Shown: positions 24,986 to 33,865 of the stretch, one piece after another
How the letters are laid out: each line of letters starts with the position of its first letter
Position numbering within the stretch: position 1 is the stretch's first letter
Source of the DNA: Flagellimonas sp947499585
GTDB taxonomy: Bacteria > Bacteroidota > Bacteroidia > Flavobacteriales > Flavobacteriaceae
Direction of reading: 5' to 3'
DNA: 64,000 nt
NCBI RefSeq assembly: GCF_044596045.1
Contig: NZ_CP138995.1
Span: 1,550,001-1,614,000, forward strand
Made by a program: the position numbers and the translations under genes
The notes under the pieces: model-generated
Told to the model about the DNA's origin: nothing
Databases searched by the model: none
Seen by the model: the letters and a program-made list of their open reading frames with translations, nothing else

Positions 24986-26278
24986 ATGAGCATTATTATC
25001 AACATTCATGCAAGACAAATTTTAGACTCAAGAGGTAATCCAACAGTAGAGGTAGATGTAGTGACCGAAAACGGAATTTTGGGAAGAGCGGCAGTACCTT
25101 CAGGGGCATCTACAGGGGAGCATGAAGCTGTTGAATTGAGAGACGGTGGAAGTTCGTTTATGGGAAAAGGTGTTGGACAGGCAGTCAATAACGTAAACAC
25201 AACTATAGCGGAAGAATTAGTGGGGACATCAGTTTTTGAACAAAACTATATTGATGAGACCATGATTGCTTTGGATGGAACACCAAACAAATCTAAATTG
25301 GGAGCAAATGCAATCCTAGGAGTATCGCTTGCAGTTGCTAAAGCTGCTGCAAATGAATTGGGCATGCCTTTGTATAGATATGTTGGTGGCGTAAGCGCCA
25401 ATACACTGCCAGTACCTATGATGAATATTATCAATGGAGGTTCTCACTCAGATGCTCCAATTGCTTTTCAAGAGTTTATGGTAATGCCGATAAAGGCAAA
25501 TGATTTTAGTCATTCCATGCAAATGGGAACAGAAATCTTCCACAACCTTAAAAAAGTACTGCATGACAGAGGACTGAGTACTGCTGTAGGTGATGAAGGT
25601 GGATTTGCGCCAAATTTGGAAGGTGGAACAGAAGATGCTTTGGATACCATTGCGAAAGCAGTTGAAAAAGCAGGATATAAATTAGGTGATGATGTGATGA
25701 TTGCTTTGGATTGTGCCGCCGCCGAATTTTTCGTAGACGGCAAATATGACTATACCAAGTTTGAAGGTGATAAGGGAGTAGTAAGAACCTCAGAAGAACA
25801 AGCACAATATCTTGCGGACCTATGTGAAAAATATCCTATCATATCCATTGAAGATGGAATGGATGAAAATGATTGGGATGGTTGGAAAACGTTGACAGAT
25901 AAAGTTGGAGATAAAGTACAATTGGTTGGTGATGATTTATTTGTGACCAATGTAGAAAGACTATCCAGAGGAATTGAAAACGGTATTGCCAATTCAATTC
26001 TAATAAAAGTAAACCAGATTGGTACATTGTCTGAAACGATTGCTGCTGTAAACATGGCAAAGAATGCAGGATATACTTCAGTTATGTCTCACCGTTCAGG
26101 AGAAACAGAAGACAATACCATTGCAGATTTAGCAGTCGCTCTAAATACAGGACAGATTAAAACAGGTTCTGCCTCAAGAAGTGATAGAATGGCCAAGTAC
26201 AATCAGTTATTACGTATTGAAGAAGAGTTGGGAAGTATAGCATACTATCCACAGGAGAAAGCTTTCAAAATAAAGTAA
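24986..26278 (+). CDS. eno: Enolase
   Basis: 430 residues, normal length. Interconverts 2-phosphoglycerate and phosphoenolpyruvate in glycolysis and gluconeogenesis. Hallmarks: ARQILDSRGNPTVEVDV, the mobile loop AAVPSGASTGEHEAVELRD, metal-binding Asp/Glu in IALDCAAAEFF, SIEDGMDENDWDGW and LVGDDLFVTN, the catalytic Lys region ILIKVNQIGTLSET, and the signature MSHRSGETEDNTIADLAVA. The 117-base gap before it has TATCTTAG at 24944-24951, one base off the -7 box. Confidence 0.98.
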   Translation: MSIIINIHARQILDSRGNPTVEVDVVTENGILGRAAVPSGASTGEHEAVELRDGGSSFMGKGVGQAVNNVNTTIAEELVGTSVFEQNYIDETMIALDGTPNKSKLGANAILGVSLAVAKAAANELGMPLYRYVGGVSANTLPVPMMNIINGGSHSDAPIAFQEFMVMPIKANDFSHSMQMGTEIFHNLKKVLHDRGLSTAVGDEGGFAPNLEGGTEDALDTIAKAVEKAGYKLGDDVMIALDCAAAEFFVDGKYDYTKFEGDKGVVRTSEEQAQYLADLCEKYPIISIEDGMDENDWDGWKTLTDKVGDKVQLVGDDLFVTNVERLSRGIENGIANSILIKVNQIGTLSETIAAVNMAKNAGYTSVMSHRSGETEDNTIADLAVALNTGQIKTGSASRSDRMAKYNQLLRIEEELGSIAYYPQEKAFKIK

Positions 26279-26301
26279 TGATAATGATTTTTTAGCACCA
26301 T

Positions 26302-26335
26302 AAAAGCCTTTCTCAATTGGGAAAGGCTTTTTTTT
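26302..26335 (+). terminator. Intrinsic terminator after eno
   Basis: AAAGCCTTTC (26303-26312), loop TCAATTGG, GAAAGGCTTT (26321-26330), then more T. A ten-base perfect stem with a T-tract. Confidence 0.93.
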
Positions 26336-26386
26336 GTTTCAGAAATAAACTTTGGTTAACTTAATTGACTAAACAAAACTTACCTA

Positions 26387-27925
26387 ATGAACAATTTTCT
26401 TTTTGCTGCGGCAGAAAATGATGCTTTGGCCAATTGTAAGGCTGGTGGAATGGGAGACGTGGTTAGAGACGTTCCTAGACAAATTTCAGAACGAGGAGAT
26501 AAGGTTCATGTAATTGTACCGTCGTACTCTAGACTTCATCAAGATGGCCTATTTAAAACAAATCTAAACTTTAGTCTAAGAGGGCTGTCCTATACCGCAG
26601 AACTTTATGAAGTAAAACCAAAGAAAGAATATCCGAACATTGTTCATTATGTAATCCACCATCCAGAAATTGAAGCTGGTGACATTGCCCATATCTATCA
26701 TAATGACCCAGAAGAGCCTTTCTATACAGATGCTGTGAAATATTTCATTTTCTGTACGGCTGTGGCCGAGGCAATTAAAAAAGGCGCTTTTGGAAAGTTG
26801 GATATTATTCATTTACACGATTGGCATTCAAGTCTATTTTTATTTTTAAGGGAATACCATAAGGATTATAAAAGCCTAAAGGATATTCGCACTGTTTATA
26901 GCATACACAATTTGGCTATTCAAGGTATTAGACCGTTTGATGACAATTACTCATCGCTTAAGAATTGGTTTCCAGATATACCAATCGACTATATGTCTCT
27001 TATGGATTATCGGTATCAAGACTGCATTAATTTAATGGCGGTTGGCATTCGTTTTGCTGATGCGGTACATACCGTTTCTCCATCATACAAGGATGATGTG
27101 TTGCTTCCTAGCTCCCCACCTGAATTCATTGGTGGCGAAGGGTTAGAAAAAGATTTGTTGAAGGCAGATGAAGAGGGAAGACTCTTTGGTATTTTAAATG
27201 GGTGCAATTACAAAAATATCAATGCAGAAGAATCAGGTTTTATTTACAGAAATACGGTAAAAGCACTTTTTAGATGGTTACAAGAAGAATCAAAAAAATA
27301 TAAAGCGGATTTCTTGGCGCACACGGGTGAAAAAATAATGGAGTACGTGGATAACAGACCAAAATTCATTGTATCCAGCGTAGCTAGATTAACAGAACAA
27401 AAATTTTACTTTTTTAGACGCTCCCCAGAGGCTTTTGTTGAAATTCTGAAAAAGCTGGAAAAGGTAGATGGTATTTTCATGCTTTTAGGCACTGGAGCCC
27501 CTGAGTATGAAGAACTTTTTAGAAAATTGAGCTATGAGCATAAGAATTTCGTTTTTACCAATGGCCAATCTGAAAGCCTTATTGACTCCATTTACTTGGA
27601 ATCTGACCTGTATTTTATGCCTAGTCTTTTTGAACCCTGTGGAATAAGTCAAATGTTAGCTATGCGCAATGGCAATCCATGCTTGGTTCATCATACAGGA
27701 GGCCTAAAAGATACCGTCTCACATATGAAGACAGGTTTCAGTTTTGATGGGGATACTTATGATGAAAAAATCAAGAGTATGTTAGAAGGTTTTGACCTTG
27801 CCTTGGATGTCTATAAGAATGATAAGCCCACATGGAAAAAAATTCAAACTGCAGCTAAAAAAAAGAGATTTACCTGGAAGAAATCTGTAGATAACTATTA
27901 TAAAGAGTTGTATAATTTTAGTTAG
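26387..27925 (+). CDS. Glycogen/starch synthase-like glycosyltransferase (GT5)
   Basis: 512 residues, GlgA-like. Predicted to transfer glucose from a nucleotide sugar (ADP-glucose in classic GlgA) to an alpha-glucan. The N-terminal KAGGMGDVV (residues 18-26) is the sugar-nucleotide loop; IIHLHDWHSSL and YSIHNLAIQG are typical catalytic-domain segments; VSSVARLTEQK and SLFEPCGISQMLAM, with the conserved Glu, lie in the C-terminal GT-B domain. No glgC, glgB or glgP lies next to it, and it stands alone between eno and citrate synthase, so the role in glycogen rather than another glucan is inferred. Assignment to the family is firm; donor specificity is not. Confidence 0.88.
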   Translation: MNNFLFAAAENDALANCKAGGMGDVVRDVPRQISERGDKVHVIVPSYSRLHQDGLFKTNLNFSLRGLSYTAELYEVKPKKEYPNIVHYVIHHPEIEAGDIAHIYHNDPEEPFYTDAVKYFIFCTAVAEAIKKGAFGKLDIIHLHDWHSSLFLFLREYHKDYKSLKDIRTVYSIHNLAIQGIRPFDDNYSSLKNWFPDIPIDYMSLMDYRYQDCINLMAVGIRFADAVHTVSPSYKDDVLLPSSPPEFIGGEGLEKDLLKADEEGRLFGILNGCNYKNINAEESGFIYRNTVKALFRWLQEESKKYKADFLAHTGEKIMEYVDNRPKFIVSSVARLTEQKFYFFRRSPEAFVEILKKLEKVDGIFMLLGTGAPEYEELFRKLSYEHKNFVFTNGQSESLIDSIYLESDLYFMPSLFEPCGISQMLAMRNGNPCLVHHTGGLKDTVSHMKTGFSFDGDTYDEKIKSMLEGFDLALDVYKNDKPTWKKIQTAAKKKRFTWKKSVDNYYKELYNFS

Positions 27926-27989
27926 CTTCTTCGCTAGTTTACGACCCATATAATATGCAATTCCTGAACCATAATTGAAGCTTGGAATA

Positions 27990-28020
27990 TTGTTAATGCC
28001 CATGCTTTTTCGTAAATTTA
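27990..28020 (+). promoter_or_regulatory. Probable citrate synthase promoter
   Basis: TTG at 27990-27992 and TAAATTTA at 28013-28020 with 20 bases between; the second box is one base off TAnnTTTG. 33 bases before the citrate synthase ATG. Confidence 0.45.
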
Positions 28021-28053
28021 AGGTTCTATTTTATTAATCTATTAAAACATACA

Positions 28054-29337
28054 ATGTCGGACAAAGCTATACTTGAATATGATGGTAAAAAATACGAATT
28101 CCCAGTTATTAAAGGTACTGAGAATGAACTAGCTATAGATATAAAAACACTTAGAGGAGTAAGTAGTATAGTAACCATTGATCCAGGCTATAAAAATACA
28201 GGTTCATGTGAGAGTGCTATCACTTTTTTGGATGGAGAAAAAGGAATTTTGCGATATAGAGGTTATTCTATTGAAGAGTTAGCTGAGAAAGCTGATTTTT
28301 TGGAAGTGGCTTATCTTTTAATTTTTGGAGAATTACCGAACAAGGAGCAACTAGATGCTTTTCATAATGACATTAAAGAGGAATCTCATGTAGATGAGGA
28401 GATGAAAAAGATTTTGGATGGTTTTCCAAAGTCAGCACATCCAATGGGTGTGTTATCCTCGTTAACAAGTGCATTAGTGGCTTTTAACCCTGTTTCAGTG
28501 GACGTTTCTTCAGAAACTGCAATGTACAGTTCCATAGTTCGTATTCTTGCTAAGTTTCCAGTTTTAGTTGCTTGGGCGCAGCGTAAAAAGAAAGGATTGC
28601 CTCTGGATTACGGAGATGATAGTCTAGGCTACGTGGAAAACATCCATAAAATGATGTTTAAAAAGCCAAACCAAGAGTATAGAAAAGATCCGATTGCTAT
28701 AGATGCATTAGACAAACTATTGATTTTACATGCAGACCATGAGCAAAATTGCTCTACATCTACAGTGCGTATAGTAGGTTCATCACATGCCGGTCTTTTT
28801 GCGTCATTATCAGCTGGAATCTCTGCATTGTGGGGTCCTTTACATGGTGGTGCCAACCAAGCGGTTTTAGAAATGCTTGAAGCTATTCAAGAAGATGGAG
28901 GGGATACAAAAAAATATATGGCCAAAGCCAAGGATAAAAATGACCCTTTTAGGTTAATGGGCTTTGGACACCGGGTATATAAGAACTTTGACCCAAGAGC
29001 AAAGATTATCAAAAAATCTGCAGATGAAGTATTGGGCAACCTTGGAATTGAAGACCCAATCTTGGATATTGCAAAAGCTCTTGAAAAAGAAGCTTTGGAA
29101 GATGAGTATTTTGTAAAAAGAAAACTCTATCCTAATGTAGATTTTTATTCTGGAATTATCTACAGGGCATTAGGTATTCCTACGGAGATGTTTACTGTAA
29201 TGTTCGCCCTAGGAAGACTACCTGGCTGGATTGCCCAATGGAGAGAGATGAGGTTGAGAGGCGAACCAATAGGAAGACCAAGACAGATATATATTGGTGA
29301 AAACCTAAGACCTTTTGTTAAAGTGGAAAAAAGATAA
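28054..29337 (+). CDS. gltA: Citrate synthase
   Basis: 427 residues, type II (Gram-negative, NADH-sensitive class by length). Condenses oxaloacetate and acetyl-CoA, the entry step of the TCA cycle. The N-terminal beta domain starts DKAILEYDGKKYEFPVIKG; catalytic parts are DHEQNCSTSTVRIVGS, GPLHGGANQ with the first His, the signature GFGHRVYKNFDPRAKI with the second His, and NVDFYSGIIYRALGIP with the catalytic Asp. It has its own promoter and terminator. Confidence 0.97.
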   Translation: MSDKAILEYDGKKYEFPVIKGTENELAIDIKTLRGVSSIVTIDPGYKNTGSCESAITFLDGEKGILRYRGYSIEELAEKADFLEVAYLLIFGELPNKEQLDAFHNDIKEESHVDEEMKKILDGFPKSAHPMGVLSSLTSALVAFNPVSVDVSSETAMYSSIVRILAKFPVLVAWAQRKKKGLPLDYGDDSLGYVENIHKMMFKKPNQEYRKDPIAIDALDKLLILHADHEQNCSTSTVRIVGSSHAGLFASLSAGISALWGPLHGGANQAVLEMLEAIQEDGGDTKKYMAKAKDKNDPFRLMGFGHRVYKNFDPRAKIIKKSADEVLGNLGIEDPILDIAKALEKEALEDEYFVKRKLYPNVDFYSGIIYRALGIPTEMFTVMFALGRLPGWIAQWREMRLRGEPIGRPRQIYIGENLRPFVKVEKR

Positions 29338-29366
29338 CTTATCTGTAAAAAATAAAGTTTAGAAGT

Positions 29367-29397
29367 AAGGCGATTTGATAAAATCGCCTTTTCTTTT
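29367..29397 (+). terminator. Intrinsic terminator after citrate synthase
   Basis: AAGGCGATTT (29367-29376), loop GATA, AAATCGCCTT (29381-29390), then TTCTTTTTT. Sits between two convergent genes and directly abuts the stop of the minus-strand gene. Confidence 0.92.
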
Positions 29398-29865
29398 TTA
29401 TAAATTGGCTATGTTACCGTTAGAATGGAGATTTAAAAACCTATCCTTATCATAACATATTTGCATAATACCTTGGTGATAGTACTTCTGAATTTCTGAT
29501 AAAGAACCTGCACTAATTTTAACCTTACATCTTAGATATTCGGAATGCAGAAACTCATGTGCATCAATGGCATTTAGGTTTTTAATAGTAGAATCAAGAG
29601 AACGTTGATAGTTTTTCAAGCATGCATCTATTTCTTCAATAAAAATTTCATCTACTTGAGGTATTTTGGTTTGTAAAGATTTAGAAAATTGGGAATGATC
29701 GCTTTTAGTAATACAATCTGAATATTTTGTGGAATAATTAGGAACCTTATTCTCCTTAGTATTAAATACTTTGGATAAAGATATTTTTCCTGGCAAAGAA
29801 TTCATGGATAATAAACCAATGCTCGCCATGATGATAAAACATAAAGGGAAAACAACTTTTTTCAT
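29398..29865 (-). CDS. Small exported protein of unknown function
   Basis: 155 residues. An N-terminal hydrophobic segment (VVFPLCFIIMASIGLLSM) is a signal peptide or membrane anchor. The rest is helical and polar with four scattered Cys (SDCITK, DACLKNY, YLRCKVK, QICYDKD) that could form two disulfides outside the cytoplasm. No family recognised. Convergent with citrate synthase, sharing its terminator region. Confidence 0.65.
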   Translation of the reverse strand: MKKVVFPLCFIIMASIGLLSMNSLPGKISLSKVFNTKENKVPNYSTKYSDCITKSDHSQFSKSLQTKIPQVDEIFIEEIDACLKNYQRSLDSTIKNLNAIDAHEFLHSEYLRCKVKISAGSLSEIQKYYHQGIMQICYDKDRFLNLHSNGNIANL

Positions 29866-30011
29866 CCTGAAGTTTCTTTCTCAAATTAAATGTAATGATA
29901 ACAACGTAATTTTTCGCATTTTTGCACGAGAAATTCTCAAAAAGAATCCATTTTATATACTTGTAAATCAGATACTTAAATGAATAAGGATGAAATTCAT
30001 AAAGGTTTGGG

Positions 30012-30047
30012 AAAACCCCTAATGAAATTGGGTTTTTTCTTTTTTTG
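30012..30047 (+). terminator. Terminator-like hairpin with no gene upstream
   Basis: AAAACCC (30012-30018), loop of 11, GGGTTTT (30030-30036), then a T-rich tract to 30047. Nothing on the plus strand within the ORF-size limit precedes it back to citrate synthase, so it may end a small RNA beginning near 29935 (TTTTTGCAC there resembles the -7 box except its first base). A 29-codon frame starting at 29980 overlaps the hairpin. Confidence 0.45.
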
Positions 30048-30132
30048 TGAAAGGAAAAATCGCCAGTAAAACACTAGTTTTGCCATAGAATTTTTAAGGA
30101 TTTCTTGCTATTCGTAACTGGAATGAATCCTT

Positions 30133-30140
30133 TAGTTTTG
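30133..30140 (+). promoter_or_regulatory. -7 box before the DDAH-like gene
   Basis: TAGTTTTG fits TAnnTTTG and lies 12 bases before the first ATG of the gene (30153). A second copy is at 30075-30082. No good -33 box at the right distance for either. It supports the ATG start over an upstream in-frame TTG. Confidence 0.4.
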
Positions 30141-30155
30141 AAAATATATTGTATG

Positions 30156-31067
30156 ATGCAGTTGCATATTATCGATGAAACAAGCCCACTAAAGGCGGTA
30201 ATTTTGGGAACGGCGGAAAGTTGTGGCCCAACTCCAACTCCAGAGGAAGCATATGATCCAAAATCTTTGGAACATATTCTCGCTGGAACGTATCCTAAAG
30301 AAGTTGATATGATAAAGGAGATGGATGCTTTTTCCAAAGTTTTTAAAAAACATGGAGTTGAAGTCTTTAGGCCATCAGTTTTGCAAGATTGTAATCAGAT
30401 TTTTTCAAGGGACATTGCTTTTGTAATTGAGGACAAACTATTTCATGCCAATATATTACCTGATAGAGAACGAGAGTTTGAAGCAATAGATCATGTTTTG
30501 GGGAAAATAGATCCAATAAAAATTATAAGGCCTCCAGAGGAAGTTCATATAGAAGGTGGTGATGTAATGCCTTGGAAAGAATATATTTTTATTGGCACCT
30601 ATACGGGCAATGATTATCCAGATTTTATTACGGCAAGAACCAATAAGGCTGCTGTAGAATATATAAGGAGTATGTTCCCACATAAAAAGGTTAAATCCTT
30701 TGAATTGAGAAAATCCAATACCAATGCTAAGGATAATGCGTTGCATTTAGATTGTTGTTTTCAACCTGTGGGAAAGGACAAGGCCATTTTACATAAAAAT
30801 GGATTTTTGGTCGAGGAAGAATACGAATGGTTAGTAGGTCATTTTGGAAAGGAAAACATATTTGAAATCACCAAGGATGAGATGTACAGTATGTTCAGCA
30901 ACGTATTTTCTATTTCACCGGAAGTAGTGGTTTCAGAAAAAAACTTTACCAGATTAAACAATTGGCTTAGAGAACAAGGTTTTACTGTTGAAGAAATCCC
31001 ATATTCTGAAATTGCAAAACAAGAAGGCCTTCTCCGTTGTAGCACATTACCTTTAATAAGAGCATAA
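30156..31067 (+). CDS. DDAH/arginine deiminase-fold enzyme (dimethylarginine dimethylaminohydrolase family)
   Basis: 303 residues from 30156 (an adjacent ATG at 30153 would add one). Guanidine-modifying superfamily: hydrolases or amidinotransferases that attack a guanidinium through a Cys thioimidate. Visible active-site parts are FSRDIAFVIED, VHIEGGDVMPW (substrate-binding Glu/Asp), the catalytic His in ALHLDCCFQPVG and the catalytic Cys in the C-terminal LLRCSTLPLIRA. It shares strong features with a flavobacterial family annotated as DDAH-like; the true substrate (methylarginine, arginine, citrulline precursor) is not known. The CtlX-like gene begins 13 bases after it. Confidence 0.85.
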   Translation: MQLHIIDETSPLKAVILGTAESCGPTPTPEEAYDPKSLEHILAGTYPKEVDMIKEMDAFSKVFKKHGVEVFRPSVLQDCNQIFSRDIAFVIEDKLFHANILPDREREFEAIDHVLGKIDPIKIIRPPEEVHIEGGDVMPWKEYIFIGTYTGNDYPDFITARTNKAAVEYIRSMFPHKKVKSFELRKSNTNAKDNALHLDCCFQPVGKDKAILHKNGFLVEEEYEWLVGHFGKENIFEITKDEMYSMFSNVFSISPEVVVSEKNFTRLNNWLREQGFTVEEIPYSEIAKQEGLLRCSTLPLIRA

Positions 31068-31080
31068 ATTAACTTTTTCA

Positions 31081-32016
31081 ATGCAAGTAACAAATAGCAT
31101 TTTAATGATCAGGCCTGTCAATTTCAGAATGAATGAGCAGACGGCGGTCAACAATTACTTTCAAGAGGATTTAAGTATTAAAAATGGCGAAATCAATAGT
31201 AAAGCTCAAAAGGAGTTTGATGATTTTGTGACCAAGCTAAGAAATCACGGAGTGAATGTTATCGTGGTGGATGATAAAAAGGAAACGGACACTCCTGATT
31301 CCATATTTCCAAATAATTGGATTTCGTTTCACGAAAGCGGCACAGTATGCGTGTACCCTATGTTTGCGGAAAATCGAAGAAAAGAACGTAGAGAGGATAT
31401 TTTTGATATTTTGGAAGGACATGGATTTCGTATAGATAATGTTGTTGATTATACCGCGGCTGAAGAGGAAGGTGTTTTTTTAGAGGGAACAGGTAGTATC
31501 TTAAAAGATAGGGTCAATCAAAAGGCATATTGTGCATTGTCCGAGCGAGCAGATGAAGAACTCTTTATTGAGTTTTGTGAGGATTTTGATTGTTTTCCAG
31601 TAATATTTACAGCCAACCAAACTGTAAATGGAGAACGTTTGCCCATTTACCATACCAATGTTATGATGGCAATGGCTGAGACTTTTGCAGTTATCTGTTC
31701 AGATACTATTGATGACAAAAAGGAACGTAAAAATGTAGTAGATCATCTTAAAAAAGATGGTAGGGAAATCATTTCCATTACAGAGGAACAGATGTATCAA
31801 TTTGCTGGTAACATGCTTCAGGTTATAGGAGCAGATAATGAACGTTTTATGGTAATGAGTTCAGCAGCATATAATAGTTTGGATAAGGCTAGGATAGCCG
31901 CTATTGAAAAGCATTGTAAAATTATCCATAGTCCGTTGGACACTATTGAAACCTGTGGAGGAGGAAGCGCCCGTTGTATGATGGCAGAAGTCTTTTTGCC
32001 AAAAACATTGACATGA
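31081..32016 (+). CDS. ctlX: CtlX-like citrulline-utilisation hydrolase (amidinotransferase fold)
   Basis: 311 residues. Same beta/alpha-propeller fold as its neighbour but a different family. Typical parts: SILMIRPVNFRMNEQTAVNN at the start, TPDSIFPNNWISFHESG, the acidic EGTGSILKD, the catalytic His in LPIYHTNVMMAM and the Cys in ETCGGGSARCMMAEVFLP at the C-terminus. CtlX proteins are linked to citrulline use in Francisella and are widespread in Bacteroidota; the reaction here is by family only. Probably co-transcribed with the gene before it. Confidence 0.85.
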   Translation: MQVTNSILMIRPVNFRMNEQTAVNNYFQEDLSIKNGEINSKAQKEFDDFVTKLRNHGVNVIVVDDKKETDTPDSIFPNNWISFHESGTVCVYPMFAENRRKERREDIFDILEGHGFRIDNVVDYTAAEEEGVFLEGTGSILKDRVNQKAYCALSERADEELFIEFCEDFDCFPVIFTANQTVNGERLPIYHTNVMMAMAETFAVICSDTIDDKKERKNVVDHLKKDGREIISITEEQMYQFAGNMLQVIGADNERFMVMSSAAYNSLDKARIAAIEKHCKIIHSPLDTIETCGGGSARCMMAEVFLPKTLT

Positions 32017-32261
32017 GTTTTCAACTTCAAATTTAAGAGTTGACATATCACACTTGAGTAAGATGATTCTCTTTATAGAAAACTATCTATACAAGAAAAA
32101 ATCGCCAATGATAAAGGCCCTTTGCACTCTTCACTTATTTTATATTTGTCAGTCATTTGGTTTCCAAATGATTGATAAGTAGTATTGTTTTTTTTTGGAT
32201 AAAGAATCTTTTTTTCAGATAAAGAGAAGATTGTATCATTTTTCTTTAAGAGACTGCTTAG

Positions 32262-33764
32262 TTATTCCTCCACTGTAAACTCCCTTATGGCCCGGTTTGG
32301 TTCCATAATATTATATCCTTTCCAAAACTCTGGATTATAGGCAGATAAATAGGTGGCTTTTACTGTTTCGTCCTCTTCCAATTCTTCAAAACTTGTTTTT
32401 GAGATGGTATTGGAATTAAAAACTACCATTTCAAACTTTTCTGTATTGTAATTCACAATATCCAAAGCAAGGGATAGTTCGTTTTGTTTTCTTCGGCCTT
32501 TTACATGCTTATTTTTTTCAATCACTTTTAACGGGCGGTCCACTCCCATTTTACGGCCAAAGGTCAAGGTCATAAATTTGAGGTTATACTTGTCCGTTCC
32601 GTATTTGGAGAATACGGTGGTTCCGTTATATGTTTGTTCACTATAACTAAAGCCCAATAATTTGATGCTTTTTATAATTTTTACATTTTCATAGTCTATG
32701 CGCATAATGGCAAAATCTTCTATATTCACGAAAAGCTTACCTTTAAAATCGGCTCTTCCTGAAGGTTCATATCCAATTACGTATACACCTTGGTTTTCAA
32801 GTTCAGAATAACCTAAAAGTTCAAAATCGTATCGGTTAAGTTTCTTGGCCACATCCAATTTGGACTTTTTTCCAAAAAACTGGGAATGTATTTCATCAAG
32901 CACATATTTTCGGTTACCTAGAAAATCGTTTTTCTCAGGTTTTTTTAACTCCTCTTCTATTTCTTCAGTGTCATCCTCTGCTTCCAAAATAGAATCTACC
33001 TGTACCTTTTGGCCAAAAATTCCAGATTTTATCTTTAAATAAGAATCTGGCTTTACATTGGCTTTGAAAATGGCTTCCATCTTGTCTGAAAGCGCTTCCA
33101 TGGAGCCTTCATTGCTTTTGTCATACAATTCTGCGGCCTTAATCACTTCCAATTTATTTTCTTCATCTGCACGGTAAAAATCGCCTAGGGTTTCGGTATA
33201 ATAGGTAGCACTTCGTGGAAGAATATTAATGATGCTATCTATCAGTTTTTTGTTCAATTCTTCAATGGTTGATTTTTTAAATTCGATATCCAGTTTCTGC
33301 ATGGTATTGTAACTGGACTGCCTTAAAAAGAAACGCTGTTTTATGGGTGCTTTATTATAATTTATAGGAAGACGTTCTTCCACTTTTTCCATAATGTCAT
33401 CAACACTCAGTTCTTTGTCAAAAAGATACACGCCACTTAGTTCTATGGCCTTAGGTGTTATTGTTATGATGCTATCAAGTGCCTGTTGAAAGGTAATCCC
33501 TGTTTTAGTGTACCCCATACTGGATACATAAATGGAATCTAACTGCTCAACGGATTCATTCAATTCAAAGCTAAAACGCCCTTCTTCATTGGTAATGACT
33601 CCTTGGTTTTCTCCATATTGAATGGTGGCATAAGGAATGGGCTCCTTGGTTTTACTATCAATGATTTTTGAAGAAATGGTTTGTGCAGATAGCTGAAGCT
33701 GGATGAAATTGAAAAACAATAGTAAAGCAATAAGCTTAATAGATCGCATAGGTTGAATTTTCAT
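32262..33764 (-). CDS. Exported protein with carboxypeptidase-regulatory-like domain
   Basis: 500 residues. Signal peptide to about residue 28 (LQLSAQ), then a beta-sandwich domain (about 30-110: SKIIDSKTKEPIPYATIQYG, TNEEGRFSFEL, SSMGYTKTGITF) of the type found in front of SusC proteins, then a long region of beta segments similar to outer-membrane-linked DUF5686-like proteins but without a complete barrel. No catalytic motif. Conserved proteins of this layout are common in Flavobacteriia with unknown role. Monocistronic, about 100 bases after the SDR operon's last gene. Confidence 0.75.
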   Translation of the reverse strand: MKIQPMRSIKLIALLLFFNFIQLQLSAQTISSKIIDSKTKEPIPYATIQYGENQGVITNEEGRFSFELNESVEQLDSIYVSSMGYTKTGITFQQALDSIITITPKAIELSGVYLFDKELSVDDIMEKVEERLPINYNKAPIKQRFFLRQSSYNTMQKLDIEFKKSTIEELNKKLIDSIINILPRSATYYTETLGDFYRADEENKLEVIKAAELYDKSNEGSMEALSDKMEAIFKANVKPDSYLKIKSGIFGQKVQVDSILEAEDDTEEIEEELKKPEKNDFLGNRKYVLDEIHSQFFGKKSKLDVAKKLNRYDFELLGYSELENQGVYVIGYEPSGRADFKGKLFVNIEDFAIMRIDYENVKIIKSIKLLGFSYSEQTYNGTTVFSKYGTDKYNLKFMTLTFGRKMGVDRPLKVIEKNKHVKGRRKQNELSLALDIVNYNTEKFEMVVFNSNTISKTSFEELEEDETVKATYLSAYNPEFWKGYNIMEPNRAIREFTVEE

Positions 33765-33865
33765 GGTCTTTTAAAGAAAGACAAGTTTTTAGGCCAAAGG
33801 GTTGCTTTAGTCTAAAAGATTTGACGATTTACACGGAAACTTGTTTCAAAGTTCGAGCCAGAATA

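Noticed and set aside
29980..30069. 29-codon frame as a small protein gene
   Set aside because: It overlaps a terminator hairpin; its Phe run is just the T-tract. Kept only as part of the small-RNA finding.
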